A stretch of DNA of 64,000 nucleotides from Photorhabdus namnaonensis (GTDB lineage: Bacteria; Pseudomonadota; Gammaproteobacteria; Enterobacterales; Enterobacteriaceae): positions 366,497-430,496 of the forward strand of contig NZ_LOIC01000072.1 in the NCBI RefSeq assembly GCF_001684335.1. Direction: 5' to 3'. Within the stretch, counting starts at the first letter, position 1. Each line of letters opens with the position of its first letter. The translations under genes were made by a program, and so were the position numbers. Under the pieces are notes generated by a model, which saw only the letters and a list, made by a program, of their open reading frames with translations, was not told where the DNA came from and searched no databases. This document shows, one piece after another, positions 19,860-33,062 of this stretch.

Positions 19860-20471
19860 TCACTGGCGCTGATCATCCAGCGTAACGCCTTTCGGTAGCG
19901 TAAAACTGAACTTTGCCACATCCACATGGGTATTTTGCTGCCCTTTTAATTGATAAGCACTCTTTTGTCCATCCTGTTCTATGGCAGAAAATTTTTGGAT
20001 AGCGCCATCCGTCGTGACAGTAATCGAGAAGCGTTTCAGATTGCCAGCGACATTATTCGGCGTCAGTTCAAAATCATTCCCTTGCTGGCTAATTTTATAT
20101 TGGGACCAATCTTTAGCATCGTTACGAGTAATTAACATAAACGGCGTATTACCTGTGGCATCTTTCAACCAATTGGCCGTTACCTGCTCAACAAACGGAT
20201 TATAAAACCACAACGTTTTACCATCCGATACCAAGACGCTTTCATCAGGTGATGTCATATGCCAGTTAAATAGGTTTGGACGCTTAACCCACAATTGCCC
20301 TTCACCTTCCTGAATTGTCGCCCCATCATCACTGGTGACTGTCTGAGTAAAGCTGGCATGAAAACTGTTTACTTTACCCAAACGATCCTGCAAATTCTGG
20401 CTGGCATCTGCCCATGCCGCATTGATACTCATGCCAGCCATTAAACAACCAATCAATATCAGCTTTTTCAT
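19860..20471 (-). CDS. lolA: Outer-membrane lipoprotein carrier protein LolA
   Basis: Periplasmic chaperone that takes lipoproteins from the LolCDE transporter and passes them to LolB. The 203-residue precursor has a Sec signal peptide ([21 protein letters not shown], cleaved about residue 21). The mature part starts [20 protein letters not shown] as in E. coli LolA. It is a single-domain open beta-barrel with hydrophobic cavity residues such as FNWHM and [10 protein letters not shown]. It lies 94 nt downstream of ftsK; two short direct repeats ending in CGTTATTACTT occupy part of that gap. Confidence 0.97.
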   Translation of the reverse strand: MKKLILIGCLMAGMSINAAWADASQNLQDRLGKVNSFHASFTQTVTSDDGATIQEGEGQLWVKRPNLFNWHMTSPDESVLVSDGKTLWFYNPFVEQVTANWLKDATGNTPFMLITRNDAKDWSQYKISQQGNDFELTPNNVAGNLKRFSITVTTDGAIQKFSAIEQDGQKSAYQLKGQQNTHVDVAKFSFTLPKGVTLDDQRQ

Positions 20472-20565
20472 GTAAGAGATACCTTTCTCAGCGTTATTAC
20501 TTCTTTCTCAACGTTATTACTTCAAGTGATTTATTATCAGAGTCTTCAACGTTCAATATTCACTA

Positions 20566-23500
20566 TCAGCACTCATGTGGCGGCGGGGCCAATACTTCAC
20601 GATTACCATTATGACCAGGAGCACTGACAATCTGTTGCGCCTCCATCTGTTCCACAATACGCGCCGCTCGGTTATAACCAATACGGAATTGACGCTGGAC
20701 ACCAGAAATCGAAACTCGGCGTTTTTCCGTCACGAATTGAACCGCTTGATCAAACAGGGCATCCAGCTCTTCATCACTATCAAGACCTAAGCCGCCTTCA
20801 GCATCATCACCACCACTGAGAATGCTGTCAATATACTCTGGACGACCACGAGCTTTCCAATCACTCACCACTTCATGAACTTCCTGATCCCGAACAAATG
20901 CACCATGAACACGCACCGGAATCGAGGAGTTTGGCGCCAGATAAAGCATATCCCCCATGCCCAACAGGGATTCAGCACCGCCTTGATCAAGGATGGTGCG
21001 GGAATCAATTTTGCTGGAAACTGTAAAGGCAATACGCGTCGGAATATTCGCTTTAATCAGACCGGTAATTATATCGACCGATGGACGCTGAGTCGCCAGA
21101 ACCAGATGGATACCGGCAGCACGCGCTTTCTGTGCTAATCGGGCAATCAGCTCTTCAACTTTTTTACCGACAGTCATCATTAAGTCAGCAAATTCATCGA
21201 CCATGACAACGATGTATGGCTCTTTTTTCAGTACTGGATGAGTAATATCCATGCTGTCACCGGGCTTCCAGAATGGGTGAGGGATTGGGCGCCCCATCTC
21301 TTCTGCCTGTTTAACCTTTTCGTTATAACCCGCGAGGTTACGCACCCCTAATGCGGACATCAGTTTATAACGGCGCTCCATTTCACTAACGCACCAGCGC
21401 AGTGCATTAGCAGCATCTTTCATATCGGTAACAACTTCGGTTAGCAGGTGCGGAATACCCTCATAAACCGATAGCTCCAACATTTTCGGATCAATCATAA
21501 TAAAGCGCACATCCTCTGGTTTTGCTTTATAGAGGATGCTGAGGATCATGGCGTTGACGCCAACAGATTTACCCGAACCGGTTGTACCCGCCACCAGCAA
21601 GTGCGGCATTTTACCTAAATCAGCGACAACCGGCTGACCGCCAATATCTTTACCCAACACAATGGTTAGCGGCGATGGATTATCGCGGAATTTTTCACAA
21701 TCCAATACCTCACGCAAATAGACCGTCTGACGTTTTTTATTCGGCAATTCCAAACCAACATAAGGTTTACCCGGAATCACTTCAACAATACGCACAGCGA
21801 CCGCGGATAGAGAACGTGCTAAGTCTCTTGATAAATTGGAAATACGTGCTGCTTTAACACCCGGAGCCAAATCCAGTTCAAACCGGGTAATTACCGGACC
21901 GGGTGAGAAACCCACGACATCAGCTTTAACTCGATAATCACTCAGACGCGCTTCAATCAAACGGGACGTTTGCTCAAGGGCAAACATATCAACGGGTTCT
22001 TCTTCTGCTAAAGGACTGGTTAGCAGTTCGAGCGAAGGCATTGGTGTCGTTGGTTTTGGCAACGGTTGATCGTTACGAACCAAAAACGGATGAAATAAGC
22101 TATTTTGCTGCGCAGTATTGTGTACAGGCGCTGACGCAAAAGCAATTTCTGTGGGCCGTTCTGATTGATTTTTCGGCGCGGGTTGAACAGAAGGCATAAA
22201 CAGCGGCTCTGTTGGCTCCTTTTCAACTAAATCTTCAACCGGCGAGAAGTTATTTAAAATCGATAAACTCTCCAGAGCCGAGAGCTCTTTTTTCTCCTGG
22301 TGACTTTGCTCCTGATAACGTTTATGTTGCGACTGCTCAACTGTCTGTTTAACAATCACTGTCGCGGCTTGAGCCCGTTCTTCCACCAAAGGCCGATTTT
22401 CCGGCTCAAATAGATTCTGTCTTATTTGAGGATGGTGGATTGGAGCCTGTTTTTCTGTATCCGTCGTAATACGATAACGCTCGCGCTGTTGCTCAAGAAA
22501 CTGCTGACGCAACAACGCTTCTTGTTGTTTATCAGCCTCAATATCGCCATCCAATCCATCTACTTGCTGTTCTGCCTCCTCTTCACGCTGCTGTTCTGCA
22601 AGACGTTGTGAAGGAACTTTGATGCCATACAATTCACGGCGGGTTGGAATACGGACAGGATTAGGACGAGGCAGTTCTGGCCCGATTCCTTGTTTAACCT
22701 GAGAGTTACCTGTTATAACCGTTGCGGCGGTTGCTGCTATAACACTTTTTTGCTCTGTATTTTTTGGTTCTGTTTCAGGCATAAAAGTGAAAGCATCACT
22801 GCTGTTTTGGCTATTTCCGACGGATTCAAATGCTGGCGTCCCTTGACGGTTAGATTCAGATATAGGTTCAAAATGGTACTCAGCAGGAATTTCAAATGTG
22901 TAACGAACAGGTTCGTCGTTATTATTCTTTTCACTCTCTTCCACTAATGTCTGAGACTGTTCAATATCATCAGATCTATTGACCAGAATTTCAGGTTCAG
23001 CATCAATATCAGCCATATTAATGGTAGGAATATCCGTTGGCTGCTCTTGTTCGATTTCTGTTTTCACTGATTCTGGTTCATCCAGTTCAGTTTTTGCTAA
23101 CTCTGCGGCTGAAGGTGCTGTAAATAGCACATCATCATGATCAATATCAGCCGCTGTGAATTCAGGTTCTGTTTTATCATAGGCGAGATCTTCCCGCACA
23201 ATAGCCGTTTCATCGTATGGCGTATATTCTTGTTCATTACGGCTGCGGTTGGTAATAAATCCTATTGCCCCCAGAATCACTGCCCCTGTTTTTTCAGCAA
23301 TAGTTAACCATGACCAGCCCGTAAATAGCGTAAACCCAATCGCCCAAATACACAGCAAAACTAAAGTCGCGCCCAATTCATTAAACCACGGCAACATTGC
23401 GCTGCTAAACAGACTGCCAATAATCCCGCCGGAAGCAAAGTAATGGAGATCATCAACGTTCAGTGCCGCTAATCCACATGAAGTTAAGACAATTGCCAAT

Positions 23501-23856
23501 GCTCCAATAACGCGCAAAGCCAGCGCGAAGAAATCGACATATTCTCTGTCATCATGTTGCCTAAAAGCAGTCCAACAACCCAATATCATCACCGGGGGAA
23601 TGGCATAAGCTAGAATACCAAACGCGGAAAACAGCGTATCGGCCAACCACGCACCAACCCCTCCTCCCAAATTATGTACCGGCTCGTGCCAAGCAGTCTG
23701 AGACCAACTGGGATCAGAAGGATTAAAACTGACAAGCGCGACCATCAGATAAGCCGCTAGGATGACAATAACAAGCAACACAGCTTCTAACAGCCTGCGT
23801 CCACTATTCAGTCTCTTTAACTTAATATTTTTATCTTCTGTATATTCCTGGCTCAA
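20566..23856 (-). CDS. ftsK: DNA translocase FtsK
   Basis: Septum-anchored DNA pump coordinating chromosome dimer resolution (XerCD at dif) with division. The 1096-residue protein has an N-terminal four-segment membrane domain (about 20-200), then a long Gln/Glu/Pro-rich linker shorter than the E. coli one (1329 aa total). The RecA-like motor follows, with Walker [16 protein letters not shown] near 757 and Walker [13 protein letters not shown] near 880. The C-terminal gamma winged-helix domain that reads KOPS (about 1030-1096) includes [20 protein letters not shown] LexA box lies 64 bp upstream. Confidence 0.97.
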   Translation of the reverse strand: MSQEYTEDKNIKLKRLNSGRRLLEAVLLVIVILAAYLMVALVSFNPSDPSWSQTAWHEPVHNLGGGVGAWLADTLFSAFGILAYAIPPVMILGCWTAFRQHDDREYVDFFALALRVIGALAIVLTSCGLAALNVDDLHYFASGGIIGSLFSSAMLPWFNELGATLVLLCIWAIGFTLFTGWSWLTIAEKTGAVILGAIGFITNRSRNEQEYTPYDETAIVREDLAYDKTEPEFTAADIDHDDVLFTAPSAAELAKTELDEPESVKTEIEQEQPTDIPTINMADIDAEPEILVNRSDDIEQSQTLVEESEKNNNDEPVRYTFEIPAEYHFEPISESNRQGTPAFESVGNSQNSSDAFTFMPETEPKNTEQKSVIAATAATVITGNSQVKQGIGPELPRPNPVRIPTRRELYGIKVPSQRLAEQQREEEAEQQVDGLDGDIEADKQQEALLRQQFLEQQRERYRITTDTEKQAPIHHPQIRQNLFEPENRPLVEERAQAATVIVKQTVEQSQHKRYQEQSHQEKKELSALESLSILNNFSPVEDLVEKEPTEPLFMPSVQPAPKNQSERPTEIAFASAPVHNTAQQNSLFHPFLVRNDQPLPKPTTPMPSLELLTSPLAEEEPVDMFALEQTSRLIEARLSDYRVKADVVGFSPGPVITRFELDLAPGVKAARISNLSRDLARSLSAVAVRIVEVIPGKPYVGLELPNKKRQTVYLREVLDCEKFRDNPSPLTIVLGKDIGGQPVVADLGKMPHLLVAGTTGSGKSVGVNAMILSILYKAKPEDVRFIMIDPKMLELSVYEGIPHLLTEVVTDMKDAANALRWCVSEMERRYKLMSALGVRNLAGYNEKVKQAEEMGRPIPHPFWKPGDSMDITHPVLKKEPYIVVMVDEFADLMMTVGKKVEELIARLAQKARAAGIHLVLATQRPSVDIITGLIKANIPTRIAFTVSSKIDSRTILDQGGAESLLGMGDMLYLAPNSSIPVRVHGAFVRDQEVHEVVSDWKARGRPEYIDSILSGGDDAEGGLGLDSDEELDALFDQAVQFVTEKRRVSISGVQRQFRIGYNRAARIVEQMEAQQIVSAPGHNGNREVLAPPPHEC

Positions 23857-23919
23857 GAAAGGCTCTCCAGGTTTCCTGTTGATTTAACGGAACAACGCCG
23901 AGATAGCTCAGCGTTGAAA

Positions 23920-23935
23920 CTGTATGCATAAACAG
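23920..23935. promoter_or_regulatory. LexA (SOS) box upstream of ftsK
   Basis: CTGTATGCATAAACAG fits the CTGT-N8-ACAG consensus exactly and sits 64 bp before the ftsK start. E. coli ftsK also has a LexA-controlled promoter, so SOS induction is likely conserved. The site is also 51 bp from the lrp stop, inside a 130-bp gap. Confidence 0.75.
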
Positions 23936-23986
23936 GAGTGTACCTAAGTTTTTCCAGTTTTGCACCTGTACATTTTTGGTAAGATT

Positions 23987-24481
23987 TTAGCGCGTCTTAA
24001 TGACCAGACGGTTGCTTTGCTTAACTTCTTCCATTACAACATATGTGCGGGTGTCATTAACACCTGGCAAACGCAATAAAGTTTCGCCCAGCAACTTACG
24101 GTAAGCTGACATGTCTGGTACGCGGGTTTTTAACAGATAGTCGAAATCACCGGAAACCAAGTGACATTCTTGAATCTCTTCCAATTTTTGTACCGCAGCA
24201 TTGAATTGTTCAAAAACATCTGGAGCACCACGGTTTAAAGTAATTTCAACAAATACCAGCAAAGATGCATCCAAATAGTGAGGATTCAGCAATGCCGTGT
24301 ATCCAGTAATAAACCCTTGACGTTCCAGACGACGAACACGCTCCAGACACGGGGTTGGAGACAAACCTACCCGTTTGGACAGTTCTACGTTAGAAATTCG
24401 CCCATCTTTTTGTAGCTCATTTAGGATATTACGATCTATGCGATCAAGATCTTTTCCCGGACGTTTTTTATTATCTATCAT
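23987..24481 (-). CDS. lrp: Leucine-responsive regulatory protein Lrp
   Basis: Global feast/famine transcription factor of the AsnC/Lrp family. The 164-residue sequence is near-identical to E. coli Lrp. The N-terminal helix-turn-helix reads LDRIDRNILNELQKDGRISN then VELSKRVGLSPTPCLERVRR (about 12-50). The C-terminal RAM ligand-binding domain is about 70-155, with GDFDYLLKTRVPDM. In Photorhabdus and Xenorhabdus Lrp controls host interaction and phenotypic variation, which is established knowledge, not visible here. It is divergent from trxB across a 500-bp gap. Confidence 0.98.
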   Translation of the reverse strand: MIDNKKRPGKDLDRIDRNILNELQKDGRISNVELSKRVGLSPTPCLERVRRLERQGFITGYTALLNPHYLDASLLVFVEITLNRGAPDVFEQFNAAVQKLEEIQECHLVSGDFDYLLKTRVPDMSAYRKLLGETLLRLPGVNDTRTYVVMEEVKQSNRLVIKTR

Positions 24482-25941
<1,460 letters not shown>

Positions 25942-25955
25942 ACTCTTTTTCTTTC

Positions 25956-25983
25956 AAGGCGCTATTTCGGTAGCGCCTTTTAA
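25956..25983 (+). terminator. Terminator after trxB
   Basis: Arms AAGGCGCTA and TAGCGCCTT with a 6-nt loop, then TTTTAAC, 14 nt after the stop. Confidence 0.9.
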
Positions 25984-26075
25984 CATGTAACATATCGGCA
26001 GGATGCTGATACATAGGATATGTCCAGCCTTTTGGTACACCATTACCCTCACCTGCTAGATTAGAATTTTTTTCT

Positions 26076-27845
26076 ATGGACAAAACAAGACAGTACGAAT
26101 TGGTTCGCTGGCTGAAACAGCAAAGCGCCCCGGCCCAACGTTGGCTCCGCCTGTCCATGTTACTCGGCTTAATCAGTGGATTGTTGATTATCACTCAAGC
26201 CTGGTTACTTGCCTCAATTCTGCAAGCTTTAATCATGGATAACCTTCCACGCGAGCACATCTCGAATGAATTTTGGTTGTTAGCAGCCACCTTTGCTCTA
26301 CGGGCAATCATCAGCGCTATTCGGGAACGGATCGGTTTTATCTGTGGCAAGGTCGTACGTCAGAAAATCCGCGCTATGGTATTGGATAAGCTGGAACAAC
26401 TTGGCCCGGCGTGGGTTAAAGGCAAACCTGCCGGTAGCTGGGCGACCATTATCCTTGAGCAGATAGAAGATATGCAGGATTATTACTCCCGCTATCTGCC
26501 GCAGATGTCTCTTGCCGTCATGATCCCTATTCTTATCCTGATCACCCTATTCCCTGTTAACTGGGCTGCCGGGCTAATTTTATTCGCGACGGCTCCGCTA
26601 ATTCCCCTGTTTATGGCACTGGTCGGTTTAGGCGCCGCAGACGCTAATCGGCGTAATTTTGTCGCACTAGGCCGGTTAAGCGGTAATTTCTTGGATCGGC
26701 TACGCGGGCTGGAAACGCTGCGCCTGTTTTATCGCGGCAATGCAGAAACACAACAAATCAGCGAATCCACCGAAAACTTCCGTCGCAGGACGATGGAAGT
26801 ACTGAGATTAGCATTCCTTTCTTCCGCGGTGCTGGAATTTTTTGCTGCCATTTCTATTGCCATTGTCGCTGTCTATTTCGGTTTCTCCTATCTGGGGGAA
26901 CTTAATTTTGGCAGTTACGGGATGGGCATTACCCTGTTTGCCGGTTTTCTGGTGTTAACCCTCGCGCCGGAATTTTTCCAACCATTGCGCGATCTGGGCA
27001 CTTACTATCACGCCAAAGCACAGGCGGTCGGCGCCGCAGAAGCATTAGTGACTTTATTGAGCAGTGATGGCGAACATGAACCTACCGGTGGTGATAATAC
27101 ACTAAATCCTCAAGATTCATTGACCATCATTGCTAATAATCTGGAAATTCTGGCCCATGATGGCAACCGGCTCGCTGGCCCGTTGAATTTTACTATAGAG
27201 AAAAATCAGCGGGCGGCATTAGTTGGCCCAAGCGGAGCAGGTAAAAGCTCCCTCTTGAATTTACTGTTAGGGTTCCTGCCCTATCGTGGCTCAATACAAA
27301 TTAATGGCGCTGAGCTGCGTGAGTTGGATCTACAGAGATGGCGTAACCAACTGAGTTGGGTTGGACAAAATCCACATCTGCCTGAACAGACTTTGCTTGA
27401 TAATATTCGTCTGAACCAACCTAATGCCAATCAACAACAAATCCATCAGGTTATGGAGCAAGCATACGTTACCGAATTCATTCATGATTTACCCGATGGG
27501 CTGAATACTATCATCGGTGATAATGCAGCACGATTATCCGTTGGTCAGGCCCAACGTATCGCTGTTGCCCGTGCTCTATTAAAACCCTGCCAATTATTAT
27601 TACTGGATGAGCCTGCCGCCAGTCTGGATGCGCATAGCGAACAACGGGTTATGGAAACACTCAATCAGGCATCTCATCATCAGACGACCCTGTTAGTTAC
27701 CCACCAATTGGAAGAAACACTGGAATATGATCAGATTTGGGTCATGGAAAAGGGGTTAATCATTGAACAGGGAGATTACCAGACGCTAAGTCAATCTCAA
27801 GGGGTGTTCACCCGTCTGTTATCCCATCGAAGTGAGGAGCTGTAG
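26076..27845 (+). CDS. cydD: Cysteine/glutathione ABC exporter subunit CydD
   Basis: One half of the heterodimeric CydDC ABC transporter, which moves thiols to the periplasm and is needed for cytochrome bd assembly. The 589-residue protein has an N-terminal six-segment membrane domain (about 20-310) and a C-terminal ATPase. Walker A is [12 protein letters not shown], the signature is LSVGQAQRIAVARALL, a variant of LSGGQ, and Walker B is LLLLDEPAASLD. It ends 2 nt before cydC. The order trxB-cydD-cydC-aat-infA matches E. coli. Confidence 0.96.
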   Translation: MDKTRQYELVRWLKQQSAPAQRWLRLSMLLGLISGLLIITQAWLLASILQALIMDNLPREHISNEFWLLAATFALRAIISAIRERIGFICGKVVRQKIRAMVLDKLEQLGPAWVKGKPAGSWATIILEQIEDMQDYYSRYLPQMSLAVMIPILILITLFPVNWAAGLILFATAPLIPLFMALVGLGAADANRRNFVALGRLSGNFLDRLRGLETLRLFYRGNAETQQISESTENFRRRTMEVLRLAFLSSAVLEFFAAISIAIVAVYFGFSYLGELNFGSYGMGITLFAGFLVLTLAPEFFQPLRDLGTYYHAKAQAVGAAEALVTLLSSDGEHEPTGGDNTLNPQDSLTIIANNLEILAHDGNRLAGPLNFTIEKNQRAALVGPSGAGKSSLLNLLLGFLPYRGSIQINGAELRELDLQRWRNQLSWVGQNPHLPEQTLLDNIRLNQPNANQQQIHQVMEQAYVTEFIHDLPDGLNTIIGDNAARLSVGQAQRIAVARALLKPCQLLLLDEPAASLDAHSEQRVMETLNQASHHQTTLLVTHQLEETLEYDQIWVMEKGLIIEQGDYQTLSQSQGVFTRLLSHRSEEL

Positions 27846-27847
27846 TT

Positions 27848-29596
27848 ATGCGGGTATTGCTTCCTTTTCTAGCGCTCTATCGCCGTCATTGGTTTCTTAT
27901 CAGTTTAGGTATGGTTCTGGCCATTGTTACGCTGCTCGCCAGTATCAGTTTACTGACCCTCTCTGGCTGGTTCCTTGCAGGCGCAGCACTAGCAGGTTTT
28001 GCCGGTTATACATTCAACTATATGCTACCGGCCGCAGGTGTCCGTGGCTCTGCCATTCTTCGAACTGCCGGGCGCTATGCTGAACGGTTGGTTAGCCATG
28101 ACGCCACTTTTCGGGTATTGGCACATTTACGAGTTTTTGCCTTTCAGAAAATTTTGCCGCTTTCGCCAGGAGGAATGGCTCGTTTTCGTCAGGGCGAATT
28201 ATTAAACCGGTTAGTCGCTGACGTTGAAACATTGGATCACCTCTATTTACGGGTGATTTCACCGATATTATCAGCTTTTATCGTTATTATAGTTCTCACT
28301 TTCGGTCTTAGTTTTCTGGATCTTACATTAGCCTATACTCTTGGCGGTATTATGCTGGCGCTGTTGATCCTGCTGCCATTGGTATTCTATAACGCAGGTA
28401 AATCCGTCGGCCGCGATCTAACTATTCTGCGTGGTCAATACCGCGCCCAACTCACAGCGGCGTTACAAGGGCAGGCTGAATTGATGGTATTTGGTGCTGT
28501 TGGTCGTTTCCGTAAGTCAATGGCTGATATTGAGTCACGTTGGTTAAGACGTCAACAACAGCAAGCCAATCTGACCGGTTTGTCACAGGCAATCATGATT
28601 TTCGCCACCGGTATGACTGTCACATTGATCTTATGGCTGGCAGCTAACGGCGTGGGAGGCAACAACCAACCAGGGGCATTAATCGCACTGTTTGTCTTCT
28701 GTTCTCTTGCCGCGTTTGAAAGCTTGGGGCCTGTCACGGCCGCATTCCAACATCTAGGGCAAGTCATTACCTCTGCAACCCATGTTTCTCAATTGATGCA
28801 ACAAGAACCGGAAGTCACATTTCCTACATCAGGGCCGGAAAGTTCAGCACAAGCCAATATTGATATCAAAAATATCAGTTTCACCTATCCTGATCAGCCA
28901 ATAGCCGTCCTGAAAAATGTTTCTCTCTCCCTGAAAGCGGGAGAACATATCGCGCTGTTAGGCAAAACCGGTTGTGGTAAATCCACCTTGCTACAAGTAA
29001 TGACCCGAGCCTGGGATATTGATTCAGGCACAATCTGTCTGAATCAATATCCCATTACTGATTATGACGAATCCACTCTGCGCAGTATGATATCGGTTGT
29101 TCCACAACGTGTGCATGTGTTCAGTCATACTTTGCGCCAAAATTTATTACTGGCAAAACCAAACGCAGCCGATAATGAACTGGAAACTGTGCTGAAACAG
29201 GTAGGTTTAAACAATCTACTGGAGACCGACGAGGGGCTAAACTGCTGGATGGGCGAAGGTGGTCGTCAGTTGTCTGGTGGTGAACAACGCCGCTTGGGAA
29301 TTGCCAGAGCGTTATTACACTCGGCGCCGCTGATGTTGCTGGATGAACCTACTGAAGGGCTGGATGCGGACACTGAACAGCAAATTCTGTCTCTACTGCG
29401 TCAACATTGTCAGCATAAGTCGTTGATTATCGTCACCCACCGTCTGTACGGACTTGATCATATGGATCGTATTTACGTCATGGATGGCGGTACCATCATT
29501 GAACAAGGGCAACATGATGAATTACTGACCCAGCAAGGTCGCTATTATCAATTTCATCAACGGCAACATCAGATTCGTCTTGAACCGGAGCAGTAA
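27848..29596 (+). CDS. cydC: Cysteine/glutathione ABC exporter subunit CydC
   Basis: Partner of CydD in the thiol exporter required for cytochrome bd and periplasmic redox balance. The 582-residue protein opens with MRVLLPFLALYRRHWFLISL, typical of CydC. It has about six membrane segments and an ATPase domain with Walker A GKTGCGKSTLL (about 375), a canonical LSGGEQRRLGIARALL and Walker B LMLLDEPTEGLD. It is translationally close to cydD (2-nt gap). The canonical signature here against the variant in CydD fits an asymmetric heterodimer, which is inference. Confidence 0.96.
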   Translation: MRVLLPFLALYRRHWFLISLGMVLAIVTLLASISLLTLSGWFLAGAALAGFAGYTFNYMLPAAGVRGSAILRTAGRYAERLVSHDATFRVLAHLRVFAFQKILPLSPGGMARFRQGELLNRLVADVETLDHLYLRVISPILSAFIVIIVLTFGLSFLDLTLAYTLGGIMLALLILLPLVFYNAGKSVGRDLTILRGQYRAQLTAALQGQAELMVFGAVGRFRKSMADIESRWLRRQQQQANLTGLSQAIMIFATGMTVTLILWLAANGVGGNNQPGALIALFVFCSLAAFESLGPVTAAFQHLGQVITSATHVSQLMQQEPEVTFPTSGPESSAQANIDIKNISFTYPDQPIAVLKNVSLSLKAGEHIALLGKTGCGKSTLLQVMTRAWDIDSGTICLNQYPITDYDESTLRSMISVVPQRVHVFSHTLRQNLLLAKPNAADNELETVLKQVGLNNLLETDEGLNCWMGEGGRQLSGGEQRRLGIARALLHSAPLMLLDEPTEGLDADTEQQILSLLRQHCQHKSLIIVTHRLYGLDHMDRIYVMDGGTIIEQGQHDELLTQQGRYYQFHQRQHQIRLEPEQ

Positions 29597-29602
29597 CACA
29601 CG

Positions 29603-30295
29603 ATGCCAATAATTCAACTGAATGATGATTCATATGATTTCCCTCACCCGAAAGAAGCATTAACGGAACCTAATGGTCTACTGGCGGTAGGAGGGGATTT
29701 ATCCGCTAAACGATTAAATGCAGCTTACCATCAAGGCATTTTCCCTTGGTTTTTACCCAGTGAAGTGCCACTTTGGTGGTCTCCCGATCCACGTGCGGTA
29801 ATCATTCCCGGTGAATTGCATATCGGCCGAACATTACGTCGGTTTCTGCGCAATGACCCATACCGTATTACGGTGAATCATGCCTTTGAACAGGTGGTCT
29901 ATTTCTGCGCTCAACGGCAGGAAGGAACATGGATAGGCAGGGATATCCAACAAGGTTATCAAAAATTACATCAAACAGGACAAGCGCATTCAATAGAAGT
30001 CTGGCACAATGAGCGGATTGTTGGTGGCTTGTACGGTGTCAGCGTTGGCACACTATTCTGTGGTGAGTCTATGTTTAGCAGAATGGAAAATGCATCCAAA
30101 TGTGCGCTTATTGCTTTCTATCACCATTTTCTGCGACACGGTGGTGAACTACTGGACTGCCAAGTGCTTAACCATCACACAGCGTCATTAGGCGCAAAAG
30201 AGATCTCCAGAGAAGAATTTATTCAGTATCTTTATCAATTCAGAAATCAGTCACTAAGACCCGGTTGCTGGTCACAACAAGTACTGGAATTATAA
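29603..30295 (+). CDS. aat: Leucyl/phenylalanyl-tRNA-protein transferase
   Basis: Attaches Leu or Phe to proteins with N-terminal Arg or Lys, creating N-degrons read by ClpS and degraded by ClpAP. The 230-residue protein has the family hallmarks [20 protein letters not shown] at the N terminus, then [16 protein letters not shown] and [18 protein letters not shown]. It starts 6 nt after cydC, so translation is probably linked. Its functional partners clpA and clpS lie 0.5-3 kb downstream on the other strand. Confidence 0.97.
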   Translation: MPIIQLNDDSYDFPHPKEALTEPNGLLAVGGDLSAKRLNAAYHQGIFPWFLPSEVPLWWSPDPRAVIIPGELHIGRTLRRFLRNDPYRITVNHAFEQVVYFCAQRQEGTWIGRDIQQGYQKLHQTGQAHSIEVWHNERIVGGLYGVSVGTLFCGESMFSRMENASKCALIAFYHHFLRHGGELLDCQVLNHHTASLGAKEISREEFIQYLYQFRNQSLRPGCWSQQVLEL

Positions 30296-30451
30296 TCAAC
30301 ATTTGACCGATTCATGTTGATGATAATGTAAATATCACCATGCACCATTTGCAAAATAACGGGTTAAAATACAACATTCCTTTACATAATGAGGGTTTTT
30401 CGGCATTATCTTGCCCGTTAAAAACGATGGTTATTAAACTTAGAGGATTAG

Positions 30452-30670
<219 letters not shown>

Positions 30671-30693
30671 TTCATTACCGTTTATCAGGTATT

Positions 30694-30745
30694 ACACCAC
30701 AGGTAGCAACTTTGTATCTAACAACGTTGTATTCACCTGTGGTGT
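30694..30745. terminator. Long-loop inverted repeat between infA and clpA
   Basis: Perfect 11-bp arms ACACCACAGGT and ACCTGTGGTGT, with a 30-nt intervening segment that itself contains ACAACGTTGT, a small palindrome. It lies between convergent genes and probably acts as a terminator for both. Confidence 0.65.
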
Positions 30746-30754
30746 CGCTCTTTA

Positions 30755-33031
30755 TTAGTGCACTACATCTTCCGGCTTCTGCTTATAAGCACTGCTGAAA
30801 TCGTAGGTCAGTATGCGTTTTACCTTATCTAGACCAATACTTACTGAGCCACCGTGAACTAATGAGCCGAACAGAAGTTCATTTGCCAACGGTTTTTTCA
30901 AGCTATCCTGAATAACCCGCGCCATTGGTCGAGCACCCATTGCTTTATCATAGCCTTTGTCACATAACCATTGACGAGCATCCGCACTGACCTCCAGCGA
31001 AACGCCTTTGTCATCCAATTGTGCTTGCAGGGCGACAATGAACTTATCAACTACCTGTTGAATAACCTCGATAGAAAGCGTATTAAACCAGATGATGCCA
31101 TCAAGACGGTTACGGAATTCCGGTGTAAACACTTTCTTAATCTCTTCCATTGCATCAGAACTGTTATCCTGCTGCTTAAATCCAATGGACTTGCGCTGTG
31201 TTTCACGTACTCCCGCATTCGTTGTCATGACTAAAATGACGTTACGAAAATCCGCTTTGCGGCCGTTATTATCAGTCAGAGTACCGTTATCCATGACTTG
31301 CAATAACAGGTTAAATACATCCGGATGTGCTTTTTCAATCTCATCAAGCAGCAATACTGAATGAGGATGTTTAATCACAGCATCTGTAAGCAATCCTCCC
31401 TGATCAAAACCAACATATCCCGGCGGCGCGCCAATTAAACGGCTTACTGTATGGCGCTCCATATATTCTGACATATCAAAACGCAATAATTTGATATTCA
31501 GCACCTTAGCAAGCTGTACGGTGACTTCCGTTTTCCCCACGCCTGTCGGACCTGCAAGCAGGAAAGAACCCACCGGTTTATTATCCTGCCCCAACCCTGC
31601 ACGACTCATCTTAATGGCCTCGGTCAATGCCGCAATCGCAGTATCCTGACCAAATACCAACATTCTCAGCCGCTCATCCAGTGTTCTTAGGACATCTTTA
31701 TCACTGGCAGAAACAGTTTTTTCAGGGATACGAGCAATCCGGGCAACGACGAATTCAATATCCGACACATTAATCGTTTTTTTACGGCGACTAACCGGCA
31801 CCAGACGGGTACGCGCCCCAGCTTCATCAATTACATCGATCGCCTTATCCGGCAAGTGGCGATCAGTAATGTATTTCACTGATAAATCAACCGCAGCGCG
31901 GATCGCTTTAGTGGTATAACGTACATCATGGTGCGCCTCATATTTTGGCCGCAACCCTTTAATAATCTGTACCGTCTCTTCGGGTGAAGGCTCAACAATA
32001 TCAATCTTCTGAAAACGACGCGCTAACGCCCGATCTTTTTCAAAAATATTACTGAACTCATGATAGGTCGTAGAACCAATTACTCTGATACGTCCACTAG
32101 ATAACAATGGCTTAATCAGATTAGCCGCATCGACCTGCCCCCCTGACGCGGCGCCCGCACCGATAATGGTATGAATTTCATCTATAAATAGAATACTTTT
32201 CTTATCCTGCTCAAGGGTTTTTAACAATGCTTTGAAGCGCTTCTCAAAATCACCACGATATTTAGTTCCCGCCAGCAATGAACCAATATCCAGCGAATAA
32301 ATCGTACAATCAGCCATCACCTCCGGTACATCTTTTTGCACAATCCTCCATGCCAACCCTTCTGCAATGGCGGTTTTACCGACCCCCGACTCCCCAACTA
32401 ATAATGGGTTGTTTTTCCGACGACGACACAACACCTGGATTGTTCTTTCCAACTCATCCTGACGGCCAATCAATGGATCAATCTGCCCTCTTTGAGCGAG
32501 TTGATTCAGATTAGTTGTGAAATTTTCCAATCGATCCTCGCCTGTAGGGTGCTCTTCAGCAGATTGCGAGCCTGTCTCCTGATGATCCGATTCAGTGTCC
32601 TCTTTTTGCGTTCCGTGAGAAATGAAATTAACCACATCCAGACGACTAACATCATGTTTACGCAACAAATAGGCAGCTTGAGACTCCTGTTCGCTAAAGA
32701 TAGCCACCAGCACATTAGCACCAGAAACTTCTGAACGCCCAGAAGATTGAACATGAAATACCGCGCGCTGAAGAACACGTTGAAAACTCAACGTCGGCTG
32801 AGTCTCCCGCTCATCATTTTCAGGTAACAACGGTGTCGTTTGTGAAATAAAATTCTCCAGCTCCTTACGCAATTGAGCCAGATTGACCTTGCAGGCTTCC
32901 AATGCTTCACGCGCTGATGAATTACTTAACAACGCCAGCAATAGGTGCTCCACAGTCATAAACTCGTGTCTGTTATCCCGTGCTTTAGCAAAGGCAATAT
33001 TAAGACTAAGTTCAAGCTCTTGGTTGAGCAT
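30755..33031 (-). CDS. clpA: ATP-dependent Clp protease ATP-binding subunit ClpA
   Basis: Hsp100 unfoldase that feeds substrates to ClpP and, with ClpS, degrades N-end-rule proteins. The 758-residue protein has the N-terminal ClpS-binding domain (1-145) and AAA+ D1 with [13 protein letters not shown] near 214. D2 carries [13 protein letters not shown] near 490. The ClpP-docking loop is RKSIGFKQQ, with IGF in place of the IGL of E. coli ClpA. A GTG at 33035-33037 extends the frame, but ATG 33031 follows GGGGGAGG at ideal spacing and matches [11 protein letters not shown]. It is downstream of clpS. Confidence 0.97.
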   Translation of the reverse strand: MLNQELELSLNIAFAKARDNRHEFMTVEHLLLALLSNSSAREALEACKVNLAQLRKELENFISQTTPLLPENDERETQPTLSFQRVLQRAVFHVQSSGRSEVSGANVLVAIFSEQESQAAYLLRKHDVSRLDVVNFISHGTQKEDTESDHQETGSQSAEEHPTGEDRLENFTTNLNQLAQRGQIDPLIGRQDELERTIQVLCRRRKNNPLLVGESGVGKTAIAEGLAWRIVQKDVPEVMADCTIYSLDIGSLLAGTKYRGDFEKRFKALLKTLEQDKKSILFIDEIHTIIGAGAASGGQVDAANLIKPLLSSGRIRVIGSTTYHEFSNIFEKDRALARRFQKIDIVEPSPEETVQIIKGLRPKYEAHHDVRYTTKAIRAAVDLSVKYITDRHLPDKAIDVIDEAGARTRLVPVSRRKKTINVSDIEFVVARIARIPEKTVSASDKDVLRTLDERLRMLVFGQDTAIAALTEAIKMSRAGLGQDNKPVGSFLLAGPTGVGKTEVTVQLAKVLNIKLLRFDMSEYMERHTVSRLIGAPPGYVGFDQGGLLTDAVIKHPHSVLLLDEIEKAHPDVFNLLLQVMDNGTLTDNNGRKADFRNVILVMTTNAGVRETQRKSIGFKQQDNSSDAMEEIKKVFTPEFRNRLDGIIWFNTLSIEVIQQVVDKFIVALQAQLDDKGVSLEVSADARQWLCDKGYDKAMGARPMARVIQDSLKKPLANELLFGSLVHGGSVSIGLDKVKRILTYDFSSAYKQKPEDVVH

Positions 33032-33062
33032 AGGCACCTCCCCCTAAAATCAGTATACCTGG

